A stretch of 64,000 bases of DNA from Paracoccaceae bacterium (GCA_029862205.1 JAOTXT010000004.1:1-64000); one strand, 5' to 3'. Shown: positions 36,657-45,743, counted from the first letter of the stretch. The notes: a model not told the origin generated them from the letters alone. Numbers and translations are program-made.

Positions 36657-37115
36657 ATGTTCAGGAAAATGGCCTTTGGCGCGGGCCTTGCGCTGGCGGC
36701 GCTAATCGCGGGCCCAGCCGCCGCTCAGGGCGAACGAGTGCAGGTGACCGGCGAGATGATCGACACCTGGTGTTATTTCTCGGGCGTCATGGGCGGACCC
36801 GACGCGGTGGTCGGCTCGGCGCACCATACCTGCGCGCTCTGGTGCGCTGCGGGCGGCATCCCGGTCGGCATGCTGACCGATGACGGCACGGTCTACATGG
36901 TGGTCAAATGGGAGGGCTCGGCGGACGTGGCCGACGGCGAGACGCTGCTCAGCGTGCAAAGCCACCGCCTGGTCGCCGATGGCATCGCCTATGAACGCGA
37001 CGGCATCAATTACCTGGTCGTCGAGAAGGTCGTAGCGGACGAGGGCATCGTGAACCTCAGCCACGAGGATTTCGGCGTGACCCCGCCTTTCTCCTTCCCC
37101 GACCCGAACAAGTAA
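36657..37115 (+). CDS. Secreted cysteine/histidine-motif protein, unknown function (1)
   Basis: A 152-residue exported protein with a clear signal peptide ([25 protein letters not shown]). The mature part starts with [14 protein letters not shown] and has Cys39, His56-His57, Cys59 and Cys63 ([12 protein letters not shown]), a likely metal or heme-type site. [10 protein letters not shown] follows. I recognise this C-x(n)-H-x(1-2)-C-x3-C layout in unnamed periplasmic proteins but know no function. GGGAGGAATCAC precedes the ATG. First gene of a run with a related Cys protein and an SCO-type copper protein; a role in copper delivery is inference. Confidence 0.75.
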   Translation: MFRKMAFGAGLALAALIAGPAAAQGERVQVTGEMIDTWCYFSGVMGGPDAVVGSAHHTCALWCAAGGIPVGMLTDDGTVYMVVKWEGSADVADGETLLSVQSHRLVADGIAYERDGINYLVVEKVVADEGIVNLSHEDFGVTPPFSFPDPNK

Positions 37116-37125
37116 GGTGCGAGCG

Positions 37126-37713
37126 ATGAAACGAATGATCTTTGCCGCCGCGATTCTTTCGCTCACCGCCACGCCCACGCTGGCCCAAGGCAAATATTCC
37201 GCTGACAGCCAAGCCAAGAGCTGGAACCTGCTGGGCGAGGAAAAGGCGCGGTTCGAGGGCGTCGCGATCGACGCGCTCTGCGTCCTGACCGGTGATTGCC
37301 CGGCCGATTGCGGCGCCGGGCTTCGCCAGATGGGAATTCTACGCAACGATGACGGCGCCTTCCTGCTGGCCAACAAGAACACCCAGCCCGCCTTCACCGG
37401 CGCCACGGTCGACCTGGCCCCCTATTGCGGCCAAGCGGTCGAGATCGACGGGCTACTGGTCGGCGACAAGGATGTGACGCCTGGCCTGGGCGACGGCCGC
37501 CTGCTGCAGATCCAGACCGTGCGGCTCCTGGGCGAGGAGAAGCCCAAGAAAGCCAACCTTTGGACCAAGGACTGGGCGAAGCGCAATCCGGATGTGGGCG
37601 GCAAGGGCCCGTGGTTTCGGCGCGATCCCAAGGTCACCGCCGAGATCGAGGCCAATGGCCGGTTGGGGCTCGGTGCCGAGGCGGACCAAAAGTTCATCGA
37701 AGAGAACTTCTGA
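37126..37713 (+). CDS. Secreted cysteine-motif protein, unknown function (2), paralogue of the previous gene
   Basis: A 195-residue exported protein with a signal peptide ending TPTLAQG. The mature part reads FEGVAIDALCVLTGDCPADCGAG (Cys52, Cys58, Cys62) then GILRNDDGAFLL. Spacing follows the first protein (G-x-x-I-D-x-x-C, then C-x3-C, then L-x-x-D-D-G), so the two look like diverged copies. A further Cys lies in APYCGQAVEIDG. The C-terminal 60 residues are charged. It begins 11 bases after the previous gene and overlaps the SCO gene start (TGATG). Probably a metal-binding partner of the SCO protein; unproven. Confidence 0.7.
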   Translation: MKRMIFAAAILSLTATPTLAQGKYSADSQAKSWNLLGEEKARFEGVAIDALCVLTGDCPADCGAGLRQMGILRNDDGAFLLANKNTQPAFTGATVDLAPYCGQAVEIDGLLVGDKDVTPGLGDGRLLQIQTVRLLGEEKPKKANLWTKDWAKRNPDVGGKGPWFRRDPKVTAEIEANGRLGLGAEADQKFIEENF

Positions 37714-38357
37714 TGCGGCGGACGCTGCTTACCGGCGCGCTCGTGGGCGCCGTGTTCGCGACCGGCGCCGCGGCCCATGACGGCGTCAACCACGCGACCG
37801 ACGCAGAAGCGGCGGCGCATCGCCAGGGGGCAGCGCCGAATGCGGCGGCATTTTCACCTTCGGACCTGCCGCTGCCCTTCCTGATCCGGCCAGAATTTGC
37901 CCTGATCGACCACACCGGCCGCGCGGTCACGCAGGCGGATTTCGCCGGCCGGCCGATGGCGATCTTCTTCGGCTACGCGAATTGCGAGGCGATCTGCTCG
38001 GTCGCCCTGCCGGCCATGGCCTCGGCGCTCGACATTCTGGGCGCGGACGCGGACCGGATTGCGCCGATCCTGATCACCGTCGATCCCCAGCGCGACACGC
38101 CCCAGGCGATGGCCCAGCGCCTGTCCGGCTACCACCCGCGCTTGATCGGTCTCACGGGCAGCGAGGACGCCTTGGCGGACGCCCGCGCGGTTTTCCAGAT
38201 CGACGCCAAGCAGGTGACCGAGACGGCGGACGGCGCGCCGGTCTACGCCCACGGCAGCTTCATTTACCTGGTCGGGGCTGATGGCGAAGTGAAGACGTTT
38301 ATGCCGCCTATCCTCTCACCCGAGCGGATAGCGGAGCTGATGCGGAAATACCTCTGA
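37713..38357 (+). CDS. SCO1/SenC-family copper thioredoxin-fold protein
   Basis: A 214-residue exported protein. After a signal peptide (to about residue 21) and a His-rich segment (AHDGVNHATDAEAAAH) comes the SCO fold: FGYANCEAICSVALP with Cys91 and Cys95, VDPQRDTP, and the metal histidine in VYAHGSFIYLV. SCO proteins carry copper or thiol-disulfide power to cytochrome oxidase CuA or other copper sites. A second SCO gene (prrC-like, 58335) is in this window, so this copy may serve another target, with the two Cys proteins before it. ATG overlaps the previous stop by one base. Confidence 0.88.
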   Translation: MRRTLLTGALVGAVFATGAAAHDGVNHATDAEAAAHRQGAAPNAAAFSPSDLPLPFLIRPEFALIDHTGRAVTQADFAGRPMAIFFGYANCEAICSVALPAMASALDILGADADRIAPILITVDPQRDTPQAMAQRLSGYHPRLIGLTGSEDALADARAVFQIDAKQVTETADGAPVYAHGSFIYLVGADGEVKTFMPPILSPERIAELMRKYL

Positions 38358-38366
38358 GAGATTGGA

Positions 38367-38864
38367 CTAGCGGTCGCTCGTCTCCGTCCCGCCGGATTTG
38401 CGCCGCCCAGGGTCTTGAAGGGCACCTGGCCAGTTATTGACCGCCCGCGCGATATTGCCGGGCACGTCACGCTCCCACTTCTTCTGGGCGCCGGGGCCCA
38501 GGTTCAGGTAGAGCTTGCCCTCGTAGATCGACCACACATCCGGGCGGCCCTTGATCGCGTGATTGGTCGAGACCGCATAGGCGCAATAGCCGCCGAATTG
38601 CGGCGCATACCGCTCAGGGTCGGCGGCGAACAGGTCGCGATGCTCGGCGGAGGTAAAAAGCCAGGTCGCCCCCTGCCAATTATGCGAAAAGGCCGCATCG
38701 CCGGCCATCGCCTTGCCTTGGGAGAAATAGGCGACCGTGTCGTAGCCATCCACCGCACGGCCCTGATCGTCGATCACCAGGGCGGGGTTGTCGGCCGACG
38801 CAAATCCCGCCGGGATCGCGAGGACGAGAGCAACTGCAAGGCTACGGAGTGCGGCGCGGATCAT
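38367..38864 (-). CDS. Exported YHS-domain protein
   Basis: A 165-residue protein with a signal peptide (MIRAALRSLAVALVLAIPAGFASA) and a YHS domain at about residues 40-130: VDGYDTVAYFSQGKA, LFTSAEHRDLFAADPERYAPQFGGYCAYAVS. YHS domains are often found beside copper ATPases and SCO-type proteins and are suspected metal binders. Its end lies 9 bases from the end of the converging SCO gene, so the two are neighbours by function as well as place. No transmembrane helix beyond the signal. Confidence 0.85.
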   Translation of the reverse strand: MIRAALRSLAVALVLAIPAGFASADNPALVIDDQGRAVDGYDTVAYFSQGKAMAGDAAFSHNWQGATWLFTSAEHRDLFAADPERYAPQFGGYCAYAVSTNHAIKGRPDVWSIYEGKLYLNLGPGAQKKWERDVPGNIARAVNNWPGALQDPGRRKSGGTETSDR

Positions 38865-38972
38865 TGGGGCCCCTCACGGCTTTGGCTTTCTGGTAATTAT
38901 AGTATCACCCAACGCCACAGTGAATAGGCGACCCGCCTTTCCTTGTCCGGACAAGCATCTCACACGAGGAGT

Positions 38973-39605
38973 TCACGGGCGCCAATTCAGGAAATTCGCG
39001 ATCAGGCGCAAGCCGGTTTCTTGGCTTTTCTCCGGATGGAACTGGGTCCCGACCATGTTCGCGCGGCCCACGACAGCAGCAATCATCTCTCCATGGGCGG
39101 TGTGGGCCAGGCGGTGCTCCGGATCGCGCGGGCGGAAATGGTAGGAATGGACGAAGTAGGCGTGCGCCCCGGTCTCGATGCCATCGAGCACTGGATGGTC
39201 GCTCACCGTCAACTCGTTCCAGCCCATATGCGGCACTTTGAGGCCGGGGTCGTTCGGCGCAAGCCGCACCACATCGCCATGGACCCAGTCGAAACCAGGC
39301 GTTTCTCCGTGTTCCAGCCCCCGTGTCGCCATCAGCTGCATCCCGACGCAGATGCCGAGGAACGGCGCGCCTTCGGCCACGCGCGCGCTCATCGCTTGAT
39401 ACATCCCGTCGACGGCCATCAGCCCGGCCCGGCAATCGGCGAAGGCGCCGACGCCCGGCAGGACGATCCGGCCCGCTCGCGCCACGGTATCCGGGTCCGA
39501 GGTGACGACGACCGGACCGCCATCCACCTCGGCGCTCATCCGCTGGAACGCCTTCTCGGCCGAGCGCAGGTTGCCCGAGCCGTAGTCGATGATGGCCGTG
39601 GTCAT
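38973..39605 (-). CDS. hisH: Imidazole glycerol phosphate synthase, glutaminase subunit
   Basis: A 210-residue class I glutamine amidotransferase that feeds ammonia to HisF. It starts [19 protein letters not shown]. The nucleophile is in [11 protein letters not shown], and the His-Glu pair in [20 protein letters not shown] is the oxyanion-strand region. Its partner hisF is not in this window. It is separated from hisB by a large 30-bp inverted repeat. Confidence 0.95.
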   Translation of the reverse strand: MTTAIIDYGSGNLRSAEKAFQRMSAEVDGGPVVVTSDPDTVARAGRIVLPGVGAFADCRAGLMAVDGMYQAMSARVAEGAPFLGICVGMQLMATRGLEHGETPGFDWVHGDVVRLAPNDPGLKVPHMGWNELTVSDHPVLDGIETGAHAYFVHSYHFRPRDPEHRLAHTAHGEMIAAVVGRANMVGTQFHPEKSQETGLRLIANFLNWRP

Positions 39606-39632
39606 CGGGTATTATCCTGTCTGCGGAGACCA

Positions 39633-39710
39633 CTCACCACCCCGCACCCCCGCCCAACCCCCTCAATCATACCCTTGAAAGGGGGCTGGGCGGGGGTGCG
39701 GGGTGGTGAG
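39633..39710. repeat. Large inverted repeat between hisB and hisH
   Basis: Two 30-base arms, 39633-39662 and 39681-39710, are reverse complements with a single mismatch. They enclose an 18-base centre that itself forms CCCTT/AAGGG. Both arms are C- or G-rich (CACCCCGCACCCCC type). The unit sits inside the his operon on the minus strand and would form a very long hairpin in the transcript between hisB and hisH. Confidence 0.85.
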
Positions 39711-39742
39711 CGGCGCTCGAAACGACGTTTCGAGCCAAACAT

Positions 39743-40330
39743 TTAAAGCTGCCCTTTGGTGGATGGGATCGCATCTGCCTTCCGCGGGTCGGTCTCGACC
39801 GCCTCGCGAAGACTGCGCGCCACTGCCTTGAACGCGGCCTCGGCGATATGGTGCGAGTTGATCCCGCGGATCAGGTCCACATGCAGCGTGATCCCGCCGT
39901 TCATGGCAAACGCCGTGAAGAACTCGCGCACCAGTTCGGTATCGAAGCTCCCGATCTTCGGCGCCGTGAACGGCACCTCCCAGGCCAGATACGGCCGGCC
40001 CGACAGGTCAAGCGCCGCCCTGACCATCGTGTCGTCCATCGGCAGCAGGCAGGACCCATAGCGCCGGATCCCGCGCTTGTCGCCCAGCGCCTCGGCCAGC
40101 GCCTTTCCCAGCGCGATGCCGCAATCCTCGACCGTGTGGTGGTCGTCGATATGGGTGTCGCCCTTGGCGGTGAGCTTCAGGTCGATCAGCGAGTGCCGCG
40201 CAAGCTGATCCAGCATGTGGTCGAAGAACCCGACCCCGGTCTGGTTTTCGTATGCTCCGGTCCCGTCGAGGTTCATCTCGACGGCGATCTCGGTCTCGGC
40301 GGTCTTGCGCTTGAGGCTAGCCTGGCGCAT
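39743..40330 (-). CDS. hisB: Imidazoleglycerol-phosphate dehydratase
   Basis: A 195-residue metal enzyme of histidine synthesis, single-function form. Typical motifs: [35 protein letters not shown] with the manganese histidines, [11 protein letters not shown], and [32 protein letters not shown] precedes the ATG. First his gene of the local run and divergent from hslV. Confidence 0.96.
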   Translation of the reverse strand: MRQASLKRKTAETEIAVEMNLDGTGAYENQTGVGFFDHMLDQLARHSLIDLKLTAKGDTHIDDHHTVEDCGIALGKALAEALGDKRGIRRYGSCLLPMDDTMVRAALDLSGRPYLAWEVPFTAPKIGSFDTELVREFFTAFAMNGGITLHVDLIRGINSHHIAEAAFKAVARSLREAVETDPRKADAIPSTKGQL

Positions 40331-40445
40331 GTGGGCCCCCTTGGTTGCACGCGGCGTCTCTATACTGCGCGGATTCCGCTGGCGCCAGTCCCATGGTATT
40401 AAAGGGCAAAACCGCTATATGGGGGCGGGAACAGAGGAGAGCGGC

Positions 40446-41042
40446 ATGCAGGCAGCGGACGAGCATCACTCCGGCGGGCGTTTCCCAGGCTGGCACGGCA
40501 CCACCATCGTCGCGGTCAAGAAAGGCGGCAAGGTCGCGGTGGCGGGCGACGGGCAAGTGAGCCTCGGCCAGACGGTCATCAAGGGCAATGCGAAGAAGGT
40601 CAGGCGCATCGCACCCGGAGGCAATGACGTGGTCTGCGGCTTCGCGGGCGCCACCGCGGATGCCTTTACCTTGCTCGAACGGCTCGAGGCCAAGCTCGAG
40701 GCCGCCCCCGGTCAGCTCATGCGCGCCTGCGTGGAACTGGCCAAGGACTGGCGCACCGACAAATACCTGCGCAATCTCGAGGCGATGCTGATCGTCACCG
40801 ATGGGGACGCACTTCTGGTGGTCACCGGTGCCGGCGACGTGCTGGAGCCCGAGGGCGGCGTCGCCGCGATCGGCTCGGGCGGCAACTACGCGCTGGCCGC
40901 CGCCCGCGCCATGGCGGACCAGGAGGCGCTCGACGCCGAAACCGTCGCCCGCCGCGCCATGGAGATCGCCGCCGAGATCTGCGTCTACACCAACGGCAAC
41001 ATGATCACTGAAGTGATTGGGCCGGGGGTCGTCGGCGGATGA
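40446..41042 (+). CDS. hslV: ATP-dependent protease peptidase subunit HslV
   Basis: A 198-residue proteasome-like peptidase that forms rings capped by HslU. A propeptide of 18 residues (ending FPGWHG) precedes the catalytic Thr19 of [29 protein letters not shown] and [12 protein letters not shown] are further family marks. AGAGGAGAGCGGC precedes the ATG. Its stop overlaps the start of a membrane-protein gene (ATGA), which separates it from hslU. Confidence 0.96.
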   Translation: MQAADEHHSGGRFPGWHGTTIVAVKKGGKVAVAGDGQVSLGQTVIKGNAKKVRRIAPGGNDVVCGFAGATADAFTLLERLEAKLEAAPGQLMRACVELAKDWRTDKYLRNLEAMLIVTDGDALLVVTGAGDVLEPEGGVAAIGSGGNYALAAARAMADQEALDAETVARRAMEIAAEICVYTNGNMITEVIGPGVVGG

Positions 41043-42049
41043 GACCCGCCCGGGTCGATCCGGCCGGGCGGCCTCTGGAGAACCGGCGGCGCCAGGGGGT
41101 GCAGGCGCTGGGGATCGTCTTCGGCTGGGTTCTGCTGGTCGGGTTGATCTCCTGGGCGACCGGCGGACCCAAGGGCGAGGGCGCCTCGGTGCCCTGGATG
41201 CTGGGGCTGGGCGCGCTTTGCTGGCTGGCGGCGGAGGAAGTGGCGGGACGGCGCGGCCTCGTCTGGCCTGGCTCGGCGCTCGGGATTGTCGGCGCGCTGT
41301 CGGTCGGGCTCGCCATGGCGATCTCGACACCGGACCTGCGCGCGGGGCCGGTCACCGCGCGCTTCGCGGTCATCGCGGGGGCGTCGGCGCTGATGATGAC
41401 CGGTTATCTCTTCCGCTTCCGCCTGCCCGGCCTGGTCTCGCCGGTAGTGACTTTCACCATCGTCGCGCTTTTCCTAGGCATCTACGGCGCCGACCCGGTG
41501 CGGCTGCGCGAGGTCGAGGGTTTCAGCCCCCGCGGCATCCTGGCGGCGATGCTCTCGAACCCCTTGTCGGTGACGATCTGCACCCTGCTCTCGGCCTCGG
41601 CGGTCGCTTACGCCCGCCGGCTCGACCTCAAGGGCGACGATTTCGGCCTGGCGGCGGCGCGCCCGCTGCATGTGGCGGGCTGGGGCGTGCTGGGGCTGCT
41701 GCTGGGGCGCTGGATGACGCTTTTGCCCCCGCCCGCCGACCTTGCGGCGCTGATCGCGCTTTGGTGCGGGGTCACGGTCTGGGCGCTGCGGGTCAACCGG
41801 ATCGCGGTCATGTTCGCCGCCGTCTTCGCCAGCGCCAAGCCGATGATGGGCGCGCTAGGGCCGGTCTTCGGCTTCACCTTCACGCGGGCCGATTGGGGCT
41901 GGCTGCTGCCCTTGATCCTGTTCGGCGGAATGGCCATTTGGCCCTGGCTGCACGAGCAATCGCTCAGGCGCAACTGGACTCTGGGGCCGGGGGGACGTAT
42001 CCCGCAGCCCCGCGACAACTGGTGGTGGCGTTTTTGGCCTTACTCGTGA
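41039..42049 (+). CDS. Polytopic membrane protein between hslV and hslU, unknown function
   Basis: A 336-residue protein with about nine hydrophobic segments (for example [54 protein letters not shown]) and a tryptophan-rich C-terminus ([11 protein letters not shown]). I do not recognise a family. It overlaps hslV by four bases (ATGA) and ends 26 bases before hslU, so it is probably translated with the protease. The placement suggests a role in protein quality control at the membrane, or simple hitch-hiking in the operon. Confidence 0.75.
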   Translation: MRPARVDPAGRPLENRRRQGVQALGIVFGWVLLVGLISWATGGPKGEGASVPWMLGLGALCWLAAEEVAGRRGLVWPGSALGIVGALSVGLAMAISTPDLRAGPVTARFAVIAGASALMMTGYLFRFRLPGLVSPVVTFTIVALFLGIYGADPVRLREVEGFSPRGILAAMLSNPLSVTICTLLSASAVAYARRLDLKGDDFGLAAARPLHVAGWGVLGLLLGRWMTLLPPPADLAALIALWCGVTVWALRVNRIAVMFAAVFASAKPMMGALGPVFGFTFTRADWGWLLPLILFGGMAIWPWLHEQSLRRNWTLGPGGRIPQPRDNWWWRFWPYS

Positions 42050-42075
42050 ACGCCCCTTAATCCTTGCAGGCAAGA

Positions 42076-43389
42076 ATGACCGAACTGACCCCGCGCGAAA
42101 TCGTATCCGAGCTTGACCGCTTCATCATCGGCCAGCGCGACGCCAAGCGCGCGGTCGCCGTGGCTTTGCGCTCGCGCTGGCGGCGCCGCCAGGTCGACCA
42201 GGACATGCGCGACGAGATCTTCCCGAAGAACATCCTGATGATCGGCCCCACCGGCGTCGGCAAGACCGAAATCTCGCGCCGCCTGGCCAAGCTCGCCAAC
42301 GCCCCCTTCGTCAAGGTCGAGGCCACCAAGTTCACCGAGGTCGGCTATGTGGGCCGCGACGTCGACCAGATCGTGCGCGACCTGGTCGAGACCGCCATCG
42401 TCATGATCCGCGACCGCAAGCGCGAGGAAATGCAGGCCGCCGCCCACAAGGGCGCCGAGGAGCGGGTGATCACCGCCCTGGTCGGCGAAGGCGCCTCGGC
42501 CACCACGCGCGACGCCTTCCGCCGCAAGCTGCGCGATGGCGAGCTGGACGAGACCGAGATCGAGGTCGAGGTCGCCGACACGGCCAGCCCTTTCCCGATG
42601 ATGGACCTGCCCGGAGGCGGCGGCCAAGTGATGAACCTGGGCGACATCTTCGGCAAGGCGCTGGGGGCCGGCCGCACCAAGCGGCGCACCACCAACGTCA
42701 AGGACAGCTATGACCTGTTGATCGCCGAGGAGGCGGACAAGCTGATCGACGACGAGGTGATCACGCGGGAGGCGCTGGAGGCGGTCGAACAGAACGGCAT
42801 CGTGTTCCTGGACGAGATCGACAAGGTCGCCGCGCGCACCGACGCCCAGGGTGGCCGGGGGGGCGCCGATGTCAGCCGCGAGGGGGTGCAGCGCGACCTG
42901 CTGCCCCTGATTGAGGGCACCACGGTCGCCACCAAGCACGGGGCGGTCAAGACCGACCACGTGCTGTTTATCGCCAGCGGCGCGTTCCACATCGCCAAGC
43001 CCAGCGACCTGCTGCCGGAACTGCAGGGCCGCCTGCCGATCCGGGTCGAGCTGCGCTCGTTGACCGAAGCCGACTTCGTGCGGATTCTCACCGAGACCGA
43101 CAATGCCCTGACCAAGCAATACACCGCGCTGATGGGCACTGAGGGGGTCGAGGTGAGCTTCGACGAGACGGGCGTCGGGGCGATTGCCCGCATCGCGGCC
43201 GAGGTCAACGCCCACGTCGAGAATATCGGGGCCCGGCGCCTCTACACCGTGATCGAACGAGTCTTCGAGGAGCTATCGTTCACGGCGCCCGACCGCGGCG
43301 GCGAGAAGGTGGTCGTGGATGAGGCGATGGTGGAGGGCTCGCTGGGGGACCTGGCCCGGGTGACGGATGTGAGCAGGTACGTGTTGTAA
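42076..43389 (+). CDS. hslU: ATP-dependent protease ATPase subunit HslU
   Basis: A 437-residue AAA+ unfoldase that feeds substrates to HslV. It starts [20 protein letters not shown]. Walker A is GPTGVGKT at residues 57-64, followed by [19 protein letters not shown]. Walker B is [11 protein letters not shown]. The I-domain insertion is present, and the C-terminus ends VSRYVL, the tail that docks into HslV. An upstream TTG at 42064 is possible but 42076 matches the family. An AT-rich foreign-looking gene begins 28 bases after the stop. Confidence 0.96.
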   Translation: MTELTPREIVSELDRFIIGQRDAKRAVAVALRSRWRRRQVDQDMRDEIFPKNILMIGPTGVGKTEISRRLAKLANAPFVKVEATKFTEVGYVGRDVDQIVRDLVETAIVMIRDRKREEMQAAAHKGAEERVITALVGEGASATTRDAFRRKLRDGELDETEIEVEVADTASPFPMMDLPGGGGQVMNLGDIFGKALGAGRTKRRTTNVKDSYDLLIAEEADKLIDDEVITREALEAVEQNGIVFLDEIDKVAARTDAQGGRGGADVSREGVQRDLLPLIEGTTVATKHGAVKTDHVLFIASGAFHIAKPSDLLPELQGRLPIRVELRSLTEADFVRILTETDNALTKQYTALMGTEGVEVSFDETGVGAIARIAAEVNAHVENIGARRLYTVIERVFEELSFTAPDRGGEKVVVDEAMVEGSLGDLARVTDVSRYVL

Positions 43390-43417
43390 TCGATCAGGTT
43401 CAACGAAGGACATGTCA

Positions 43418-44899
43418 ATGCAGTCGGAAGAACCACTGGCAAATATTTGGCAACATGATTTGTTAAACCGTAGAAGAGACGCTGAATTCTTGCAGGATTT
43501 CATTGAAAGCAGAATTGCAGAGCAGAAAAGCGTGGGATTGTCTCGGAATTATATCTTAAATTTAGATGCTGAATGGGGAACCGGGAAAACATTCTTCCTT
43601 ACAAGGTTGCAGAAGCATCTGAATAATTCTGGACGACTTTGCGTATATATAAATGCTTGGGAGAACGATTATACTGAAGATGCGTTTGTCCCCATCATGG
43701 CGGAAATTAATGCTGCAATCCGACCATTTTATACGGAAAAAACTAGCGTTCAGAAGTTTTGGACCGGCGTAAAGCAGAATGCTGGTCGCATCGCCATCGA
43801 AATCGGTAGGGGTGCATCCAAACAGGCGCTCCGAAAGGCAATTGGTGAGGGTTACGAGCATGTCTCCGACCTGATTGATGAATCTGAGTCGGAATCCGAT
43901 TTCATTAAAGGCGGGGTTGCAGAGGCGGGCGTCGAAGGATCTATCGGTGGAATAGAGAAAGTAATGGATAGATATGCTGAGGCGCTATTAAATGACTTTG
44001 AAGCGAAGAAGAATTCAATATCATCCTTTAAATATAATTTGGCTAAGTTAATTGACTGTATATTAAAAGGCAAAAATTCGTTGGGACCGATATATGTATT
44101 AATCGATGAACTTGATCGGTGCCGACCGGATTACGCGATATCCCTGCTCGAAAGAGTAAAGCATTTATTTTCTGTAGAGAATATTGTATTTGTAATAGCT
44201 ACGGATACATCTCAGTTACGACACGCTGTGTCTGCGATTTATGGACTAAATTTTCAAGGAGCTAGGTATCTTCGGAGATTTTTTGACAGAACATACAAAT
44301 TTAATAAACCAAATACGCTCTTATTTGTCAGAAAACTATTTCACACATACCAAGTCGATGTAGATAAGGTGTCATGCCCGTTGGATGATCCGATAGAATA
44401 TTTTTCGAACGTTATGGCATACTGTGAGATTAGCATGAGAGATATCGAAAGGAGCTTCGACATACTTCGAACATCTATAACACTTTGGAAAAAAGATGTT
44501 CCATTGGACTTGGTATATTTATGCCCTCTTATTATTTTGTACAATAGTGGAGACGAGGAGGCATTTGATAGGATCGTGAAATTAGATGTAGATTATATTA
44601 AGAGTTCTATTTTTAATAACGACTTTTCATTTGAGATGTTTGTAGAGGGCACGGACGGCGAGCATTTGCGGAGCATCCGGAATGAGCAACTGCTTCGCGA
44701 GATTATGGGCCGACTTACTAAGAATTTAATTGAATCGGGAGATTCAGAATACTCTTACGCTAGGGAAATATTTTTGAATGAGTTCCGCGTTATTCATGAT
44801 TCTCGATTATCATTGATGCGACAAAGAGTGGATAGTGTGTTACTTACTTACCCTGAGCTTGTAAGGGGTTCCGCTCGCTTCGCGGAGCCCGATGAGTAG
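43418..44899 (+). CDS. KAP-family P-loop NTPase, AT-rich and probably acquired
   Basis: A 493-residue P-loop protein. Walker A is AEWGTGKT (residues 51-58). Walker B is LIDELDRCRPD, with Asp230 and Glu231. The following helices (YAISLLERVKHLF, VFVIATDTSQLRHAV) are typical of KAP NTPases, a class found in phage-defence and surface-exclusion settings. No transmembrane insertion is obvious. Of two nearby ATGs, 43418 has GAAGGA seven bases away; 43412 is too close. Base use is unlike its neighbours: bases 44041-44100 are 32 percent GC, while 42541-42600 in hslU are 67 percent. Its last codons return to GC-rich sequence in a palindrome. Role unknown; defence is inference. Confidence 0.85.
   Translation: MQSEEPLANIWQHDLLNRRRDAEFLQDFIESRIAEQKSVGLSRNYILNLDAEWGTGKTFFLTRLQKHLNNSGRLCVYINAWENDYTEDAFVPIMAEINAAIRPFYTEKTSVQKFWTGVKQNAGRIAIEIGRGASKQALRKAIGEGYEHVSDLIDESESESDFIKGGVAEAGVEGSIGGIEKVMDRYAEALLNDFEAKKNSISSFKYNLAKLIDCILKGKNSLGPIYVLIDELDRCRPDYAISLLERVKHLFSVENIVFVIATDTSQLRHAVSAIYGLNFQGARYLRRFFDRTYKFNKPNTLLFVRKLFHTYQVDVDKVSCPLDDPIEYFSNVMAYCEISMRDIERSFDILRTSITLWKKDVPLDLVYLCPLIILYNSGDEEAFDRIVKLDVDYIKSSIFNNDFSFEMFVEGTDGEHLRSIRNEQLLREIMGRLTKNLIESGDSEYSYAREIFLNEFRVIHDSRLSLMRQRVDSVLLTYPELVRGSARFAEPDE
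44866..44890 (+). repeat. Palindrome at the 3' end of the KAP gene
   Basis: GGGTTCCGC (44866-44874) pairs with GCGGAGCCC (44882-44890) with one G-T wobble around TCGCTTC. It encodes part of the KAP C-terminus (VRGSARFAEPDE) and marks the return to GC-rich DNA, so it may be a fused extragenic element or terminator at the edge of the acquired segment. Confidence 0.6.
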
Positions 44900-44954
44900 C
44901 TAGCTAGTACGGTGAGTGCCAACCCACGATCGTTGACGTTGGCGAGGCCAAGTT

Positions 44955-44971
44955 GGTGGGTTTCACCCACC
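44955..44971. repeat. GGTGGGT palindrome, first of a set
   Basis: GGTGGGT (44955-44961) and ACCCACC (44965-44971) pair around TTC, followed by CTACC. The same design recurs four times after the small CxxC gene at 45481-45611, so this is one unit of a dispersed element that surrounds 45131-45481. Confidence 0.7.
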
Positions 44972-45130
44972 CTACCGGCTGCGCGGCGGGCGGCGCCAGG
45001 TCACATCGACGGGCGGGACGCCAGCCTGGTATAATTTTAGAATTGAATGCGAGGGTTCTGCCCCGGTTGACGCGAATGCGGGGGGGTGGCCGGCCGGCGG
45101 TCTCACAAAAGCTGAAATTCGGAGGTCACA

Positions 45131-45481
45131 ATGACCGAGAAGATCGATGTCAACCGGCTCCGCAAACAAGCCAAAAGCATGAAATCCCAGATGCCGGAGC
45201 TCTTCGGCTACCTCAGCCAACGCGACGAGGCGACGGCCGAGATGGTCCAGACCATCGCGCAGGCGATCCCGCATCCGGACGACCTGCCCATGATCGAGAT
45301 CCCGTTCATCAACGCGGTGATCGAGCTGGCAAAGCCGAAGAAGGATTGCCCGATCTGCGACCCGCCTGCCGCCGGGCAACTGTGGGTGCTGCCCGAGAAG
45401 GTGCGCGCGAAGCTGTGCCATTACTGCCGGAACGGCATCTACCTGCGCGGCTCGGGCGTGCGCGACCTGGCGGACGGATAG
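45131..45481 (+). CDS. Small protein with paired CxxC motifs, unknown function
   Basis: A 116-residue protein with CPIC (near residue 75) and CHYC (near 97), together a possible zinc-binding knuckle. The N-terminal 55 residues are charged and helical (KIDVNRLRKQAKSMKSQMP). GGAGGTCACA precedes the ATG, and base composition is normal for this genome, unlike the KAP gene. The family is not recognised. Flanked on both sides by related palindromes. Confidence 0.65.
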   Translation: MTEKIDVNRLRKQAKSMKSQMPELFGYLSQRDEATAEMVQTIAQAIPHPDDLPMIEIPFINAVIELAKPKKDCPICDPPAAGQLWVLPEKVRAKLCHYCRNGIYLRGSGVRDLADG

Positions 45482-45611
45482 GTGGGGGGAGACCCCGCCC
45501 TACGGAGGGGTAGGGTGGGTTTTCAACCCACCATCATGGACCGAGCGGCGGGAATGGCGGGGTGAAACCCCGCCCTACCCCCAGCAACCATAGGGCGGGA
45601 TTTATCCCGCC
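45481..45611. repeat. Cluster of four related palindromes
   Basis: Four palindromes of one design follow the small gene: GGTGGGG with CCCCGCC (imperfect, from 45481); GGTGGGTT with AACCCACC (45514-45521, 45525-45532); GGCGGGGT with ACCCCGCC (45556-45563, 45567-45574); GGCGGGAT with ATCCCGCC (45594-45601, 45604-45611). Most are bordered by TAGGG or CCCTA. They look like clustered extragenic repeats, with compensatory changes that keep each stem. Confidence 0.75.
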
Positions 45612-45743
45612 GATTCGTCGCCCGCCCATGGGCGCCCCGTGCCGATAAACCCCGTTGCGTCTGCCGAGGGCCCAGCGCGCGCCGACCGTGAATAAACGGT
45701 AAATACATTCAAATTTCACCTCTGAATCAGACACTTAACCGGC

